Shown piece after piece: positions 22,886 to 36,257 of a DNA stretch of 64,000 nt. A program made the position numbers and the translations under genes. The notes under the pieces were generated by a model. It was not told the origin of the DNA, ran no database searches, and was given only the letters and a program-made list of their open reading frames with translations. How positions within the stretch are numbered: position 1 is the first letter of the stretch; each line of letters opens with the position of its first letter. Origin of the DNA: Carettochelys insculpta (taxonomy: Eukaryota; Chordata; Testudines; Carettochelyidae); assembly GCF_033958435.1 (NCBI RefSeq), contig NC_134137.1:65612001-65676000 (forward strand). Direction: 5' to 3'.

Positions 22886-24067
22886 GGGTGGTATTTCCTT
22901 GAAGGGTGTCTCAGTGCAAGTAGGCAGTTTCAGTATTTTGGATATCAGTAGGATTTGAATTGGTCTGATGATGACTAGTTTGGGTGTGAGCCGGCCTGGG
23001 TTGATTAGCATCTGTAGCAGAGAGATCCCATCAGGCAGGTCTCTGCTTTTGGTATCTATTAGTTCAGCGTGGTTCCTGCTCTGGAAAAGCTGGTCTCCAT
23101 CCAGTATGTGAGCGGTGATGTATTTCTGTTCAGTCTTCAATGCAGATGGAGCTGGGGATGTTTCCTTAATCCAGTCACCCTTCTTGGTGTGATTTAGGTG
23201 TCTACTTCTGCCAGTTTCAGTGCTTTTGTCTTTGATTCAAACAGAGGCCTGGGGAAAAGGGATTTGTTTTCCATGGGTATCGCTCTCTGGCTTCCCAAGA
23301 GCACAGGGCTGAAAGGTGATCATGCTCTGGTTCCCCAAAAATGCAGAACTGGTAGGTAACAATAGGAGGTGGGAGAAAGAAATCCTCAGAATCGATCCGC
23401 TCTTCTGGAAGCATCCGCACAGCCCTCACTATTCCAAAAGAATGGGCCAGGGATCGAAAAATCCAGTGCCTTGAGGACTGCCCTTTTGAAAAAAGGGTCT
23501 CTAGGGCGTTTATACAAGTTTTTTCCAAAAGACTCCTTCAGAAGAAGGCATTCTTCATCTGGTAGCAGAAGAGGGCTGCTGGAAAAAGTGCTGTGTTCTT
23601 CCAGTTTAATATCAAACACATTTTCTTTGTTGATGCTCTGGCATTTTTCAAAAGAGCCATAGCTTTTTCGGGGGTGGGGGAGCCCTCGTAGTGTAAAAGT
23701 AGCTCTTGTGTGCATCTCAAAACATTTGACAACTCCTTTGCTTCTTGCAATGGATACCATCTGATTTTTTTTTTTTTTTAATTGTATTGTCAGGCAAGTC
23801 AAAAATTATGGAAGGGTTTATTTTTGGGTCCTCATAGTTCTCTGAGTTCATTGAGATTTTTGTAATTTCTTATTTGAATGGTTTTCCTTTCTCTTAATAG
23901 TGTTCAAAGTAAGTAATATTAAACAATTTTTAAATACCATTACTGTAAGGGTCCATATTTTGTAAAATCAGAACACTTATTCTGAGCCTGCAGACACATA
24001 ATTTGACTCGTGAATAATCTCATTAGCTTCAGTGGAGATTTGTGCATGTGCATAAGTGTTTGCGATA
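22886..24067 (+). repeat. Mixed stretch with a probable unclassified repeat at about 23250-23710
   Basis: Within 23430-23710 are self-complementary blocks of the CTTTTGAAAAAAGG and TTCCAAAAGA kind, and the right edge reads GGGGGAGCCCTCGTAGTGTAA. This resembles another foldback element, but no clean end pair was found. The rest (22886-23240) is unassigned. A T run lies at 23766-23779. Confidence 0.35.
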
Positions 24068-24706
24068 CAGTAGACTCTCTATTTACGTGAGCATTCCATT
24101 CTCTCACACCCTCGCGTAACCTGAATTTTGTGTACGTCGGGCGCAGTTTCTTCCTCAGTGGAACGCGCATTCTGCAGCCGGGGAAGAAGCAGGTGCTCCT
24201 GAAGCATCTTGTGAAAGGTAAGTGCTGGGCTTGGGAGGGGCAGTTGGGGAGGGTTAAGTCTGGCAGTGGGTTGGGGCTGCAGGGGAGCAGGGAGTGGAGT
24301 TGAGCCAGAGCCACGTTCAGGGGTGGTGAGTGCTGGAGCTGTGCTCAGGTGGTGAGCTGGGCCGCGGGGGATTGAAACAGAGCCACATGTGGGTTGAACT
24401 GGGGTGGGAGGGTGGAACTGTAGCCACGTGCGGGAGGTTTGAACCGGGACCATGTGCGGGGGAGAGGGTGGGATTGAACAGGGAACTGCGTGCATGTGGT
24501 GAGCCAGTGGGGTGGGGGGAGGGGTCGCCTTGAACCAGAGCCTCACGTGAGGGGTGGTGAGCTGGAGCCAAGTGTGGGTGGTGAGTGGGGCCGGTAGGGT
24601 TGAACTGGGGCTGGGGGAGGGGAAAGAGCGGGATTTTGAGTTGCTCTTGACTTGCGTTAATGTGAGTTAAGTGCAACTTGAAAATGTTTAGTTCAGGGGT
24701 TTACTG
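24068..24706 (+). mobile_element. Tigger/pogo-like element with G-rich core
   Basis: The left end CAGTAGACTCTCTATTTACG and the right end GTTCAGGGGTTTACTG form a short inverted pair, with TA on both sides (24066-24067, 24707-24708). Further in, CTCGCGTAACCTGAATTTTG and CTTGCGTTAATGTGAGTTAA are also complementary. The core is a degenerate G-rich tandem-like sequence (GGGGTGGTGAGCTGGAGCC type) with no coding capacity; the long minus-strand frames are Pro-rich artefacts. Confidence 0.75.
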
Positions 24707-25085
24707 TATTGTTTTAAATTGATAAATGTTATGTCTCTAAGGTATTAAACTTTAATCTTGCCACTCCAAAACAATATTACTTCAGTGTAAACCATGAAAA
24801 GTTTAGATATTAGGATTAGCTGAAGTAATTGAAAAACTTTATCTAGGCAGGCAAGACAAAAATTTCAAATCGTTCAGCATCAAACCCTAAAGTTAGCATG
24901 GGTCCACTCGGACTTGGGATGTTTGGAAGGAACTGGGACCAGTCCTTTAGAGGTCCCCCGCAATTTTTAGGGACCCAGAAATGGTGCAGATTATATTAAG
25001 TTTAAAAAAAAGAAGTTAGATGCAGTAAACTTTTATAGTTACCTGTTTCTAATGTTTTTAACAAGAGATTAAATCTATATAGCAG
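24707..25085 (+). other. Intronic sequence, no recognised repeat
   Basis: Ordinary AT-rich intron between two repeats. A short block at 24897-24985 (GGACTTGGGATGTTTGGAAG) is slightly richer in GC but unassigned. Confidence 0.4.
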
Positions 25086-25222
25086 AGAACCTGCTTTTTA
25101 CTTCTATCAGAGGAGTAGTTGTGTTAGTGTGTATATGCAAAAACAATGAGAAATTGTGGCATCCTAAAGACTTAATAGATTTATTTGTTCATATGTTTTT
25201 GAAGGAAAAAACTTTCATCAGA
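25086..25222 (+). repeat. Dispersed repeat B, older copy
   Basis: It reads CAGAGGAGTAGTTGTGTTAG, TATGCAAAAACAATGAGAAA, TTGTGGCATCCTAAAGACTT and AAACTTTCATCAGAT. This is a fuller form including the part before the core unit. It fits the widespread sauropsid repeat with a 'GTAGCCGTGTTAGTCTG' start as I remember it. Confidence 0.65.
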
Positions 25223-25736
25223 TTTTCTTTACTTTGTCTTAACTAAATGATGAAAAAAATAAATTTTTAAACTTAACCCATCTCCCAAAATTGGACATCT
25301 CTGCTGAAAATACTCAACCTCGTGCTTTGGTGAGTAAAGGTAAATCTGCCATTTTCATTGCAGTACACCAGATAGAAGTCTTAAGTATCCTAAATCACTC
25401 CTGTCCAAACTACAGACTTTGTCAATCCACCCACTTCTCTGTGCAGCCTTCTAAGAATATTGCCAGATTGGGTGCAAAGAATTTTATTACATATTGCTGT
25501 TGTTTTCAATAACTACTCAATTTTAAATACTCATTACTCATCCTTGTGCAATAATTTACGTTCTTCCTTCGGTCACTGTACTTTTCTTACTTAGTCTCTT
25601 TTTAAAATCACTTTTTTTTCCCTTCTAAAAGTGAGTCCAGGTGGAGCGAGGGATGGGAACAAATGGTCTTATTTCTGATATCTGCACTTCTAGCATTTCT
25701 CATTTGCCACTGAGTTTTCTTATGAATTTTTATGTA

Positions 25737-26152
25737 CAGTAGGCTCCTGAGATATACACACTTGAGGGTTAACATGACTGAGTGGTGGGGAGCTGATGCC
25801 TGGTGCCAGCTCCCTGCCTGTTAGAGGAGCAGGAAAACTGACCAGTGTTGCTGCCCTGGTCAGTTTCCTCACTGCTGTCAGTGTTGGCAGCTGAGAGCCT
25901 TACTCTTGGCTTCCACCACTGAGAGGAGCAGCTGCTGCTCCACTCCTGCCAGAGGTGGTAGAGTCAGGCTGCTGCCCCTGACATGACTGGGGAAACCGTT
26001 CCTGTCAGGAGCATCAGTCAGGCTGCTGGCCGTGACAAGATGGGGGGCGGCAGAGCCAACAGTCAGTCTGCCACCCCTCAGAGGAGTGCGGAAACTGACC
26101 AGGGCATCAGTTGTGCAAGAATGCAGACCCCATGTAAGTTGGGGGTCTACTG
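25737..26152 (+). mobile_element. Tigger/pogo-like element with G-rich core
   Basis: CAGTAGGCTCCTGAGATATA on the left faces AAGTTGGGGGTCTACTG on the right, an inverted pair flanked by TA (25735-25736, 26153-26154). The interior has repeated CAGGCTGCTGCCCCTGACA-like blocks and no transposase frame. Confidence 0.72.
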
Positions 26153-28510
26153 TATTCCGTTCTATGAGCCTCTGCCTCACAAGCTGTCATGCCATTGTTC
26201 AGTATCTCAGTTTGTAATATGTTTAAGCTTTTATTTCTCATTTAAGAGGTTTATATTTATAATTTGGCTATTTTCAGTTACACAGATCAAATTAGTTGTA
26301 AAAAAAACTGAAACACGACTAGAAGAGAATTATGCTTTTTATTATTAAAACCTGGTCTGTTATCCTATACATATGCTCACAGCCCCAACTCCTTCCTGGT
26401 TCCGCCTACTTCAGGACCCACATGCAAACAACTGACTTCAGTTAACTTCCATTGGTTTCCTATTCGATTTTTTTTTTTTTGTTCAGCTTTCTCTCTTTTG
26501 CCCTGTGATTAGTAGTGGAAGAGAATAGAGAGGATGAGTCTGAGTAGAGCTACAGTCTGAAAATAAAGATTTCAAAAGTATGGTAAAATAGCATATGAGT
26601 CTGTTAACTTTACTCTTTCCTATCTGCCTACATGGCATGCATTTCCACTTCTGCACCTTGTAAGGAAGCAGAAGAGTGAAGTAGGAGGAGTCGATGTAAT
26701 GAGTCCAGTAACTTAGACATATGTTAATACTATAGAGCTTGTAACATTAACATGCATCAGAATTCAGAGCTTGTTGGTTTTTGTTTGCTTTGTTCAGCTG
26801 AACATTAGACCAAGGAGGGTGGATTGCAGCCAAGAAAATGTTGGTATAGTATACAAGCCTTACTCAACTATATCCATACCTTTTTTTCTCCTGTTTTACT
26901 CCTTATCTGAAAGCTTTGGCAGGTGGTAGAGGCAAAATTCAGTACAGTTTGGCATTACACATCCCCTTCTTAAAATCCTCTTTGGAACTTGATACTATTA
27001 AATACCACCATCCTGTTTTATCAACTTTTTTTTGCAAGTTGCTTGAGACTGTATCTTACTTTAATTTTCCCATTTTCTATTTCATAATAATAAAGTAATA
27101 GATTCCCTGATCTATGTAATTCTGTATTCTTTGGTGTGCTTGGCACTTTGGGCACTTCACTTCAGATACTTTCTCTTACAGTGAGACCGTAAGGATGAGC
27201 CTATGGAAATAATGTAAATCCTAATTTCTTCTCTAATGAAGGAAATGTTGTGGCTGTACTGCCATGAACAATAATTACATCAGAAGCCCGTGTCAAGATG
27301 AAGATTTATAGTCTGTGTTTAATAGATCAGCCCAACACTCTTGATTTTTTTCCTACAGTAATTAATGTCAAGAAAACCCAGTTTTAAATAGCTAGAAGGC
27401 CTCTGTTTCAGTTGCTATTGTTATTTCATGTTGGTGTGAGAAATGGCAAAGGTATAAATTGCAAAACTGGTATTAGAACAAGGAATTTTGCTGGTGTTAT
27501 AGTAGTAGAAGAGTCCCTATGGGTATTAGACAAAATAAATAGTTCATTTCTATTACCTTTAGATTCGCTTATTTTAGGTTGGCTTTTCCCTCTGGTTTTT
27601 ATTACATGCTTCATACAAATGTATGTTTGGCTAATGTGCCTTTGAACTTAGGTTTGTGGCATGTAGATCCGTACAGCACAGGACTCTCTCTCTTTGGGTG
27701 TTTTTAGTATCTGTCCTCCACCTACAGAGCCATGAACCAGCATCTTTTCCTGCAAAGATTCATTTTGGACTGCCAGTAAAAATTTTACCTTGTATTTTAT
27801 ACTTTGTTTTTTCTTGTATTGCCCTTGCTATGTTTTACTTTCTTAACTTCCAGTTTAGTAATTCCATCAATTTTTGTTATGGTGTCTGTTGGCTGATATT
27901 TGTTCTGGCACAGGCTCACCCAGTCTGCAAAATTTTCCCTTGTTTGGGGTATCTTAAATGGGAGAACTGAGCCTTATTTTTGGAGGCATATATCACAGGA
28001 TGGGTACTCAGAATCGAAGGCATTCTGTATTGGATGCTGCTTTTGAAATAGTCAGCCTTTGAAGCATCTTGCTGGGTAAGTGAGAGAGACACTAAAATGT
28101 TTGTATTTGGAAACAGAGGAAAGAGAGAACTGTCTCCCTGAAGAAATTATACGCTATGACTTGGAAGAAGTGAGTGAGGAAAAGCTCGTGAGATTTTAAC
28201 TAAAACACACATGGAAGGATTTCATTCCCTTGTAGCACTTCATTGCTATCTCTGAAATGCTGATAAAAACATTTTACATTCGCAAATCACTGAATTAAGA
28301 CCTCAAATGCATTGATTTAAAACCGAAGTTTTTGTAAATTGAGTTGATTAAACTCTTAGTGGCACAGGATGACTCATACAGAATATAGTGCTTTAGTTAG
28401 TGTTAAAGATAGAGCACTTTGAAGATATATTTACTTCAACTACTTAAATCTCACTAGTCTAGCCCCTTTGAGTTTGCATATGTTTTAAGCATTTCAGCTC
28501 CTACATAGTA
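26153..28510 (+). other. Intronic sequence, no recognised repeat
   Basis: AT-rich intron with a T run at 26468-26480. Open frames (26916-27098, 27412-27645, 27656-27970) are hydrophobic and repeat no known domain, so they are treated as chance. Confidence 0.45.
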
Positions 28511-29056
28511 CACTCATCCCTCGCTATGTGAGCACAATTGGTTCCCAACTTTCTGCTCATAAGCAGAAACTCTTAAGAGGGACATTAAATTCCTATTAAA
28601 TTACATATAAAAGTCTCTGATAGGTTCCTATGGCCCTTAACTCAGGGAACGAGTGGCAGCAGGTGGTGCTGCTTTTGAAAGGTGAGTGAACCTTGGGTTG
28701 AGGAGGATTAAAGGTTGGGAGTAGCTTGGGGCTGTGAGCAGGAGGGAGAGTTAAAATCTGGTGGCAGGTCGTGGGGGTTCAGGCTGCCATGGTTTGGGGC
28801 TGGTGGGTGGGGTGGGGCCAGGCTGTGGGGGGTAGGCGGCAGGGGGTCTGGTTTTGGGCCGGTAAGGGGGCCTGGCTGCCATGGTTTGGTGCTGAGGAGT
28901 TACAGGTGGGGCAGGGGTCGGGCTGGGGGGGGTGGGGGAAGGGTGTCAGACTAGGGGGTTGGAGCCACAGGGAGGGGGCTCGTCTTAGTGGGGGGGGAGA
29001 AGGAATGTAAATGTGTCCCTCGTTTAAGCGAGTACTTGTTTAACAAGGGATGAGTG
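28511..29056 (+). mobile_element. Tigger/pogo-like element with strongly G-rich core
   Basis: CACTCATCCCTCGCTATGTG on the left pairs with TTAACAAGGGATGAGTG on the right, flanked by TA (28509-28510, 29057-29058). Inner blocks GTGAGCACAATTGG and CCTCGTTTAAGCGAGTAC continue the similarity. The core at 28740-29000 is a G-rich, GGGTGGGG-type degenerate tandem sequence on the plus strand. Confidence 0.75.
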
Positions 29057-32000
29057 TATGTGTATTTGATCCTTTAGGGGCGTGGTGGTGCTAGCAGTGT
29101 ATGTTCTTTATCACCCAGAGAAGCTCCATTTTTCAGATTTAGGGCCCTTTGCTCATTTTTTGTAGTTTACTTGTAAGTTTCTAGATCTGCTCTGTGCTTG
29201 ATATTCCAAAACTAGTGGAATAGGCATCTGTTAACAAAAATGCAAGGTATTAATGTAAATACAAAAGCACGTCTTTTAATTACTTTGCATATAATTTAAA
29301 ATGAGAAATTGGCAAAGTTAATTGTCAAGCACCTTCTTTGCTTAATTAAATTCTGTGCACACGTACAGCAGTATGAGACTAGACTAGTTTTTAAATATTT
29401 GGCAAACAGGAGGGTGTTTTGAACTAACTTAATTGAACAGCAAGGAAGACTAGCTTCTCATCATGGTGTGGATGGTGGAGGCCTGGGTTAAATCGTGGTT
29501 AAATCAAATACCCTAAATTTATACTAATATTGAAAACTAAGTAGTACACCCATCACAAAGGCCTTAATCATACAAGAAGCTCCATATACAAAGAACTTTA
29601 ATCCTGCACAGAATGTCCTAGAGCACCACTGATTTTGATCTGGTTATTGAGTTCTTCCAGGCTACAGCATATTAATAGAAACTGTTAGACCCATTCCTAT
29701 TTTAAATTCTTCTAATATAAATAGAAGCAGGCCCACAGATCCTTAAAGAACATAATTGTTAATGTTTAACCATTAAAGTCTAGTGATTTACATAACTTAG
29801 AAATTATGGAAAATTTCCCTCAAAAACAAAAATAGAACAATTTTAGCTACAAAACACTTTTGTCATTTAATAAATGAAACTAATTAAAATATTAATGAAT
29901 CTAAAAACTCATCTAAGGAGTTCATAGATGTATAAGGGTATTTTGAACTCTACTTCTGCAAAATATTTCACTTATCAAAAAATGAATGTTAGCTGCCTTG
30001 TGAGGTCATGTATACTTTATACACTTGGGTTGACTTAACATGCTATCTTGAAGAGTAATTCTACCTGAGGCTAAGTCAACACTAGACACAGAAGTCTACT
30101 CCAATACGCAATTTTAGCTACACCAGTCGTCTGTACAAATGGCAGAAGGTTGACCTTCCTGACTGCTCATCTCTCATGAGGAGTACAGGGGGTCAGCGTT
30201 GAGCCCTCAAAGCATGATTTAACACATGCGCGAAATGAAGTGAAGATATATTCTGTGCAAGTTGAGTTCTCATTATAGTGTGGCTCTAGCCTCAGGGACC
30301 TCTTGCATTGTGATTTCTTCAGTAGGAATGAGTGCATCCCCTGACATGTTTTACACTAAAAGCTGTCAGTTCCTTTTATTAGACTTGAAATACGTGTATG
30401 TTACCTCAGTCAGGTTCCAGGTTAATGTGCAGGACAGCAGGCTTTCTCAAGCTGTGATCTGTAGTGTATGGCAATTTAACTTTTGTCCTATCCAGATGCT
30501 ACCTAGCTTTAAAACATAGCTAGAGTACATTAAATTTTTCCTTATGGGATTTCTTAAAATAAGCAGCAGCTACTTTATTGGTTAAATGGATTTTGAGTGT
30601 TATAAATAGGAGGGCATCTGTGTCATGAGATTGTGAATGACAGGGTAAGATGGCCTATGAAACCAGTTCTGTCTACTCTGGGCAAAGTATGAGAATTTTG
30701 TTGTTATAGTGTAAAATATGCTTTTTGAAATACCAGAATCCTAAGACAGAAAACATGTGCTCCTTTACAAAATCAAAAACGCTTTTTGATGGTGGTGACG
30801 ATCCTTGTAGTAGAATCTTTTTTTAATAATTGGGTTTAGTATCAGTGCTGTCTAAATGTTCCACACACTTTCAACCTCAGATCAAGATTATTTGCCTCAG
30901 CCTTTTTTTTTTTTTTTTAAAAGTAGTTATTCAGGATAAAAATGTGTGCCTTCAAATCAACACTTCACTTTAGTAAAAACTTTACATAGTCAAGGTGGTT
31001 TGAATTAAACATTTCCCTCCCTTGATAACTGATTTGCTATATATCTGTGTGTGTGTAAGCAGTATGCTCCTTTTGTATTTTATACTTTCACAGCAGAAAA
31101 ATTTTAAAACCTAAAATCATTCTGTAAGTATATATTTCTACTGCTTTTTTCTCATTTTCTCCTACTTTGCTAAACTCTCTTAACATGTGACTTGGATGAA
31201 AGGAGAAATGACTTCTTCAGACGCAGCAGCGAACATTTTTCACGGACATTTCTGGCACCCTTTCCCCTAGAGACCGAAAGCATCCTTCATGGCAGTTACT
31301 TTTAATTCAATGTGGAACACGCCCCTCAACTTACAAGACTATGGAACAGACTGTTCAAAGGTTTGAGAGCAAACACATACTTGCTGTTGGTAATGAAAGG
31401 AAAGCAATTAGTGTTTTATTCTTTAAAACCTAATAATGGGGAAACAAAGCGGTTTCAGAATGGAGTGGAAAGATTTAAGTATGATTTTAATTGCTAATGG
31501 CAACTAAAAGATCATGATGCTGTACCTTGATACTAAAAGGAGAGCAAACTGTTGGTTACCGTCAACTGAATGTTTGCTTCTGAAAGCTATACTGAATTTA
31601 CATTGTCCCTTCTCTGTTTTTAAATTGGCTGAAGTTTAATGTAGTAATGTTAATTTTCATTAGGTTCCTAAAACTTACTGTAGCAATTACTTTCCCAGAA
31701 AGGTCAGTGGGGATAGAATTTTGAAGGTGTTTCTAAGACAGCCTGTGTCTTTGTTTTTCAGCCATCTCATAATTTATTGTAGTGTATTTTTTATAAGGTA
31801 GTCCCTGATTCTGCAGCTGTATTAATGCACTCAGATGTTTGCAGACATGCAGAATCTCATTTATTTCAGTGATGTTCCCAGGGAGTGTAAGAGTTTGCTC
31901 AACCAGATCCCGCTGGAGGACCAAAACTTTATTTGACACTATACACATAAATAAACAAGTTTTATGCTTATCTCATGTGGATTGTGTGTTCTGATTTATT

Positions 32001-32538
32001 TTATGTGAAATAGACAAATAAGAGGTCATTGCTTTTTTTCCCCCCAAGTATTTCCATGCTGAACTGGCCACTTGAAAAAAAACATTGAGGGATTCTTGAT
32101 CCTAACGGCTGGTCTTACAGTAAGTCACTTTTTGGAACTATGTTGTTGACCATCTGATTTAAAGCAGTAAAAGAATCTGAAGTACAAGAAAATATGTACT
32201 CTTGGGTTGCAGGAATAGATGTAAGAGGGTTATAGCTAATCTTGTCTAGGAAAAAATAGTGACAAACTATATGGTTTAATTGGCAAAATGCTTAAGGAAT
32301 AGGCCTTGTTTTACTATAATTAAGAATTATTAAACTTTATCTGGAGAAACAGCTTGTTCAAGTTAAAAACCATTATAATTCTAAATTATATCTTATACAT
32401 CATAAAATATGGTTTAACTTTACAACCTCAAAACATAACCTTGGGCATGTGCTGGTGATTGGTTTTGCTTCATTAAGTAGCTGCAATGCAATTTCCCATA
32501 AGTTAGCTGAATAGCTTGTGTGAGAGTTGTCACATGTA

Positions 32539-32569
<31 letters not shown>

Positions 32570-34144
32570 AAACAGCACTTTTCTACCCTAAGCTTAGGTT
32601 GTGGGTGGTTTTTGTTATTTGGAAGGGAAAAGTCAACTTTCATTAATTTAAAATCCTCTCCCTATAGAAATGGGACAGAGAAACGGCTCAGATGTCCTAA
32701 ACTGGGATTTTGATGTTTTTCTGCTCATTGTTAGGGTTTTTTTTTTCCTTTCACTTTATTTGTTGTTAGGTAGGAATCTAGTACTAGTAAAATTATGAGG
32801 AAAGTATATAAACTAGATCTATAATGTACATATAACATACACATAATACTTCAGTTGCATCTTCTAAAGGTTTTTCAGAACATTTATTTTTAATGCAGAG
32901 CTCTCCATGACAATGCAGGGTTGTAATTTAATTTTAAGGTTTTACCCTAAAAGAAAAATGTTGAGTTAAAGAACTCCTAAGCTGTATAAATTTTAAACTC
33001 TGAATAATAGCCCTCCTCCTCAGAAATGATCTTCGGAATCTTTAGGTGGAAGATTTTCCTTAAGTAAAAGTAAGTGCATATTTTGAGGCAATATAGCCTG
33101 TAACTTAGTTGTTTTTAAGGAGAAACAATTAAAATAAAATAGGTTAGGAACCTAATAGGAAAGAAGAGTGTTCGGTAAACATAGTTGTAAAAAATTCATT
33201 CTAAAGAATCTGTGCATGAAGTATGTAGTAATCCATGCAGAGATGTTTGTTTAAAATAGATGCGATTAAAGGGCTAGTCTGTTGTATGTTTGGTTGGGTG
33301 TTTAAAGGGAAGCAATTGTTTAATCAAAAAGGTTCTTTTTATCTGCCCTAGACTGTTCATTTTTGTCAGTCAAGACTTTGACTTGAAGGAGAGGGTGCAA
33401 TGAGGTGAATAAAACCATCTCAAGTATGGCTAATCAGACTTTGAAACCCACACCTTTAAGAGGGGTACATTTTGTTTTTTGGTGCAAATGTTGTTTGGTT
33501 GGTTGTTTGGGTGTGTTTGATATTTTATAATTCTATTAAAGTAACAAGCTTGGGATAGAAAGAAAACTGTATGTGTTTTTGTATCTGTTTTATATTTTTT
33601 TTATGGCTTAACCTTGTTCTATGTAAGTTACCTAAAATAAGTGCTAATATTTCAACAGATACAGAATGACTGAGTCTAACATTGCACACTAGTATGCCTA
33701 TGAAGAGGCATTACCAAAGTTAATTATATCTAGTGCAAATGCTGGGAGGTCTGACTGAGCAAACAGGTAGGTGAAAGATACTTGCATGGAGAAGAGATGG
33801 AGGGGGAGTGAGTAAAAGATTTATATAAAAGAAATAGAAAACTGCCTGAATTATGTTGGTGAGAACTTCCTTACAACCAAGATTAGAACAAGAGGAACTC
33901 AGCATGTTCTGTTGATTTTGGTTTTAAGTCACACTTGGTGGAAAATATACATGGCTACTTTAATTTCTAACACTAAAAGAAATTATGTAAATTTGGGGAT
34001 TTAGTTCAGTAAGGAAACTAAATGAAAGAACAATCTGAAAATGTGAAATGACTAAATTATTGCAGAGCTACCTTAAGAATATTCACTATAACTGAATATA
34101 GCTTTAAGTTCTGTGGAAAGATCATCAGCTTCACTTTTTATATA
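29057..34144 (+). other. Intronic sequence, mostly unrecognised
   Basis: About 5 kb of AT-rich intron. A possible foldback MITE fragment begins at 30069 (GGCTAAGTCAACACTAGAC) and fades by about 30245. T runs lie at 30902-30918 and 32545-32569 (25 T), the latter perhaps a retrotransposed tail on the minus strand. Open frames (30262-30519, 31312-31497, 31733-31948 minus) have no family features. Confidence 0.45.
30069..30245 (+). repeat. Possible fragment of a GGCTA-ended MITE
   Basis: The start GGCTAAGTCAACACTAGAC resembles the terminal sequence of the elements at 6721 and 36258. No matching right end was found. Confidence 0.35.
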
Positions 34145-34460
34145 CAGGTTGACACTCTCTCATCTGGCAACCTCATGACCTCAACAGTGCCAAATGAGAA
34201 TTTGCTGTAGTATGGGAGGTCAAAATTGACTGGTAGGATTTACCAACACTTCTACTACTTACTGGGTTCTTAAAAGACATTTAGGGGTAGATAACTAAAT
34301 AATACAGAAGACTGAGAGTCAGAGCTTGTGGCTGTAACCAGACTGAGACCATGGGGAAACTTGGCCACACCCTTGATAAGTGGCTGTCTGGCTAATTAAA
34401 ATCATGCCAGACTATGAATGTCGCTACACGACAGAGTGGTGGATTAGAGAAATTCAATCT
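34145..34460 (+). mobile_element. Tigger/pogo-like MITE, copy 2
   Basis: The left end CAGGTTGACACTCTCTCATC is preceded by TA (34143-34144). The right end is TTAGAGAAATTCAATCT. It shares the body blocks ACATTTAGGGGTAGATAACT and GACTGAGAGTCAGAGCTTG with copies 1 and 3, in the same orientation. Confidence 0.8.
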
Positions 34461-34853
34461 CTAATAAACTGGGTGAAAACAACTTTGAAAGTGTTGCTGT
34501 ACTCTGAAAGATGAGTATAAAAATTAATGCATCTTAGATCTTTGGCCTTAATCCTGCAACACAGTGCATAGGCGCACTAGTCATTTGCAAAGTCATGGCC
34601 TTAAATTGTTATCCATATGTTTCCACTCTTACCTGCTGTAACCACTGTACTCCTATTAACGTTGAAAAGACAATGGTGAGAGCATCAAGCACTTGCTTGT
34701 TGTCAGCAATGATTGTTCCAGTTAGTCAATTAGTATAAGTGAGAGCCCAAATCAGCCTCAGTCTTTATTGCTGCTTTAAAAAAAATGTGTGTTAGTCTCA
34801 TTTTAGGATGAGATTGTGAGACTGACAGGAAACTGTTTTTTTCTCCTCTCCCT

Positions 34854-34870
34854 CCCCCCCCCCCCCCCCC
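34854..34870 (+). repeat. Homopolymer C run (17)
   Basis: Seventeen C in a row after a pyrimidine-rich lead (TTCTCCTCTCCCT). A slippage-prone site whose exact length may be a sequencing artefact. Confidence 0.9.
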
Positions 34871-35501
34871 GCCAAGTTGAGCACAAACATGTGACCCCAC
34901 AATGCCATTGCTGAGTTACTTTACAGAATAGTGTTGCACATACTCTTTGGAGGGGAATTGTACAAAAAAGTAGTCCATTAAGGATTCTTTCTGGTCAGTG
35001 CACAATTATTTTCCATTAGTGTTAATGAAGGTGATGCATATTTATTGAGATTGTGAGGGTTATATGTAAGGAATGCAAACTTTCTTCACCTTTTGCTGTA
35101 TTTGAGTTCTCCAGAGATTACAAACATCAGAGGAAAGTCATGGAGAAGAGCAAGCATAAATATTGAAGGAGAAAAGGCTAGCAAAATGTCATCTGCAAAA
35201 TGCAGGTAGCTATATTGCAGTGGTTATCCTTCACACCACTTATTTGTAGAACAAAACCTTGGAGCTTGACACAGAGGAAACTGGCTGAAAGATTTAAGAG
35301 GAATGTGAGAATTCGGCATGTTGAGTTGGAGGACAGCAAGATACAAAAAGTTTTTGGAAAAAATACATACGCTAACTGCAGGTATAATTGAATCAAGCAA
35401 ACAGCACTGAATTCTGAAAAGTAAAATAAAAGCTCCTATTAGTATAACAATGGCAAATTTCATGCATTTATTTGTGTAAACCAAGGGTACATATGTACAT
35501 A

Positions 35502-35787
35502 CAGTTTGAACCTCTCTAATCAGGCTTCCTTGGGACCAGACCAGTGCTGAATGAGAGAATTTGCTGAACCATTAGCATTACCAATACTTCCAATATTTAT
35601 TGGACTCTTAAGACATTTGGGGCAAATTGGAGCTAATAGCAACACAGAACCCTGAGAGTCATGAGTAGTGGGTATGAGCTTCATGGGACCATGGGAAATT
35701 TGGCTGTGGATCTCCAGCTAACTAAAATCGTGTTGGACCGTGGATGTTGTCAGACCACAGAACGGCATATTAGAGAGGTACTACCTG
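35502..35787 (+). mobile_element. Tigger/pogo-like MITE, copy 3
   Basis: CAGTTTGAACCTCTCTAATC on the left and TTAGAGAGGTACTACCTG on the right, with TA on both sides (35500-35501, 35788-35789). Same orientation as copies 1 and 2. An A run (about 35830-35846) follows outside the element. Confidence 0.83.
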
Positions 35788-36257
35788 TACAAACATATTG
35801 GTAAGCTTGTTTTTGTTTTTCTTGTAAACAAAAAAAAAAAAAAAAGCCACCATATGTTTGAAAAACATTAGTTTTATACCAATTCAAATAATTTTTTCAC
35901 AAAAACTTTTGAGGCTTAGAATTTCTTAAATGTTGAAAGAAACCTTTTGTTTCTTTTCAGTGGAATTGTTTTAGTGCCAATGAGCTCTGACTGTTAAGTC
36001 TAGTTTAAAATGCTTTTTTTAAAACTAGGCTGCTACACTTGGCATAGATACACTTAACATATAAACTGTAAGGAAACAATAAAACACACACACACGCATC
36101 CTTGAAATCCCCTTCTGCTAATGGATTTAAAATAAGTGTAAGTTAAAATGACTTTTTTAAAATGGAGATTTTTGGACTGCTGTATCAGCAATTTGGTATT
36201 TCAAAACAAACAACAAACCCAAACAAAAACTAAGTTAAGGTATATCAACTACATTAT

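Noticed and set aside
24079..24676. Pro-rich minus-strand frames
   Set aside because: Produced by the G-rich core of the TA-flanked element at 24068-24706; no conserved domain.
34854..34870. C run as a regulatory or quadruplex element
   Set aside because: A simple homopolymer, length uncertain, no second G- or C-run of suitable spacing.
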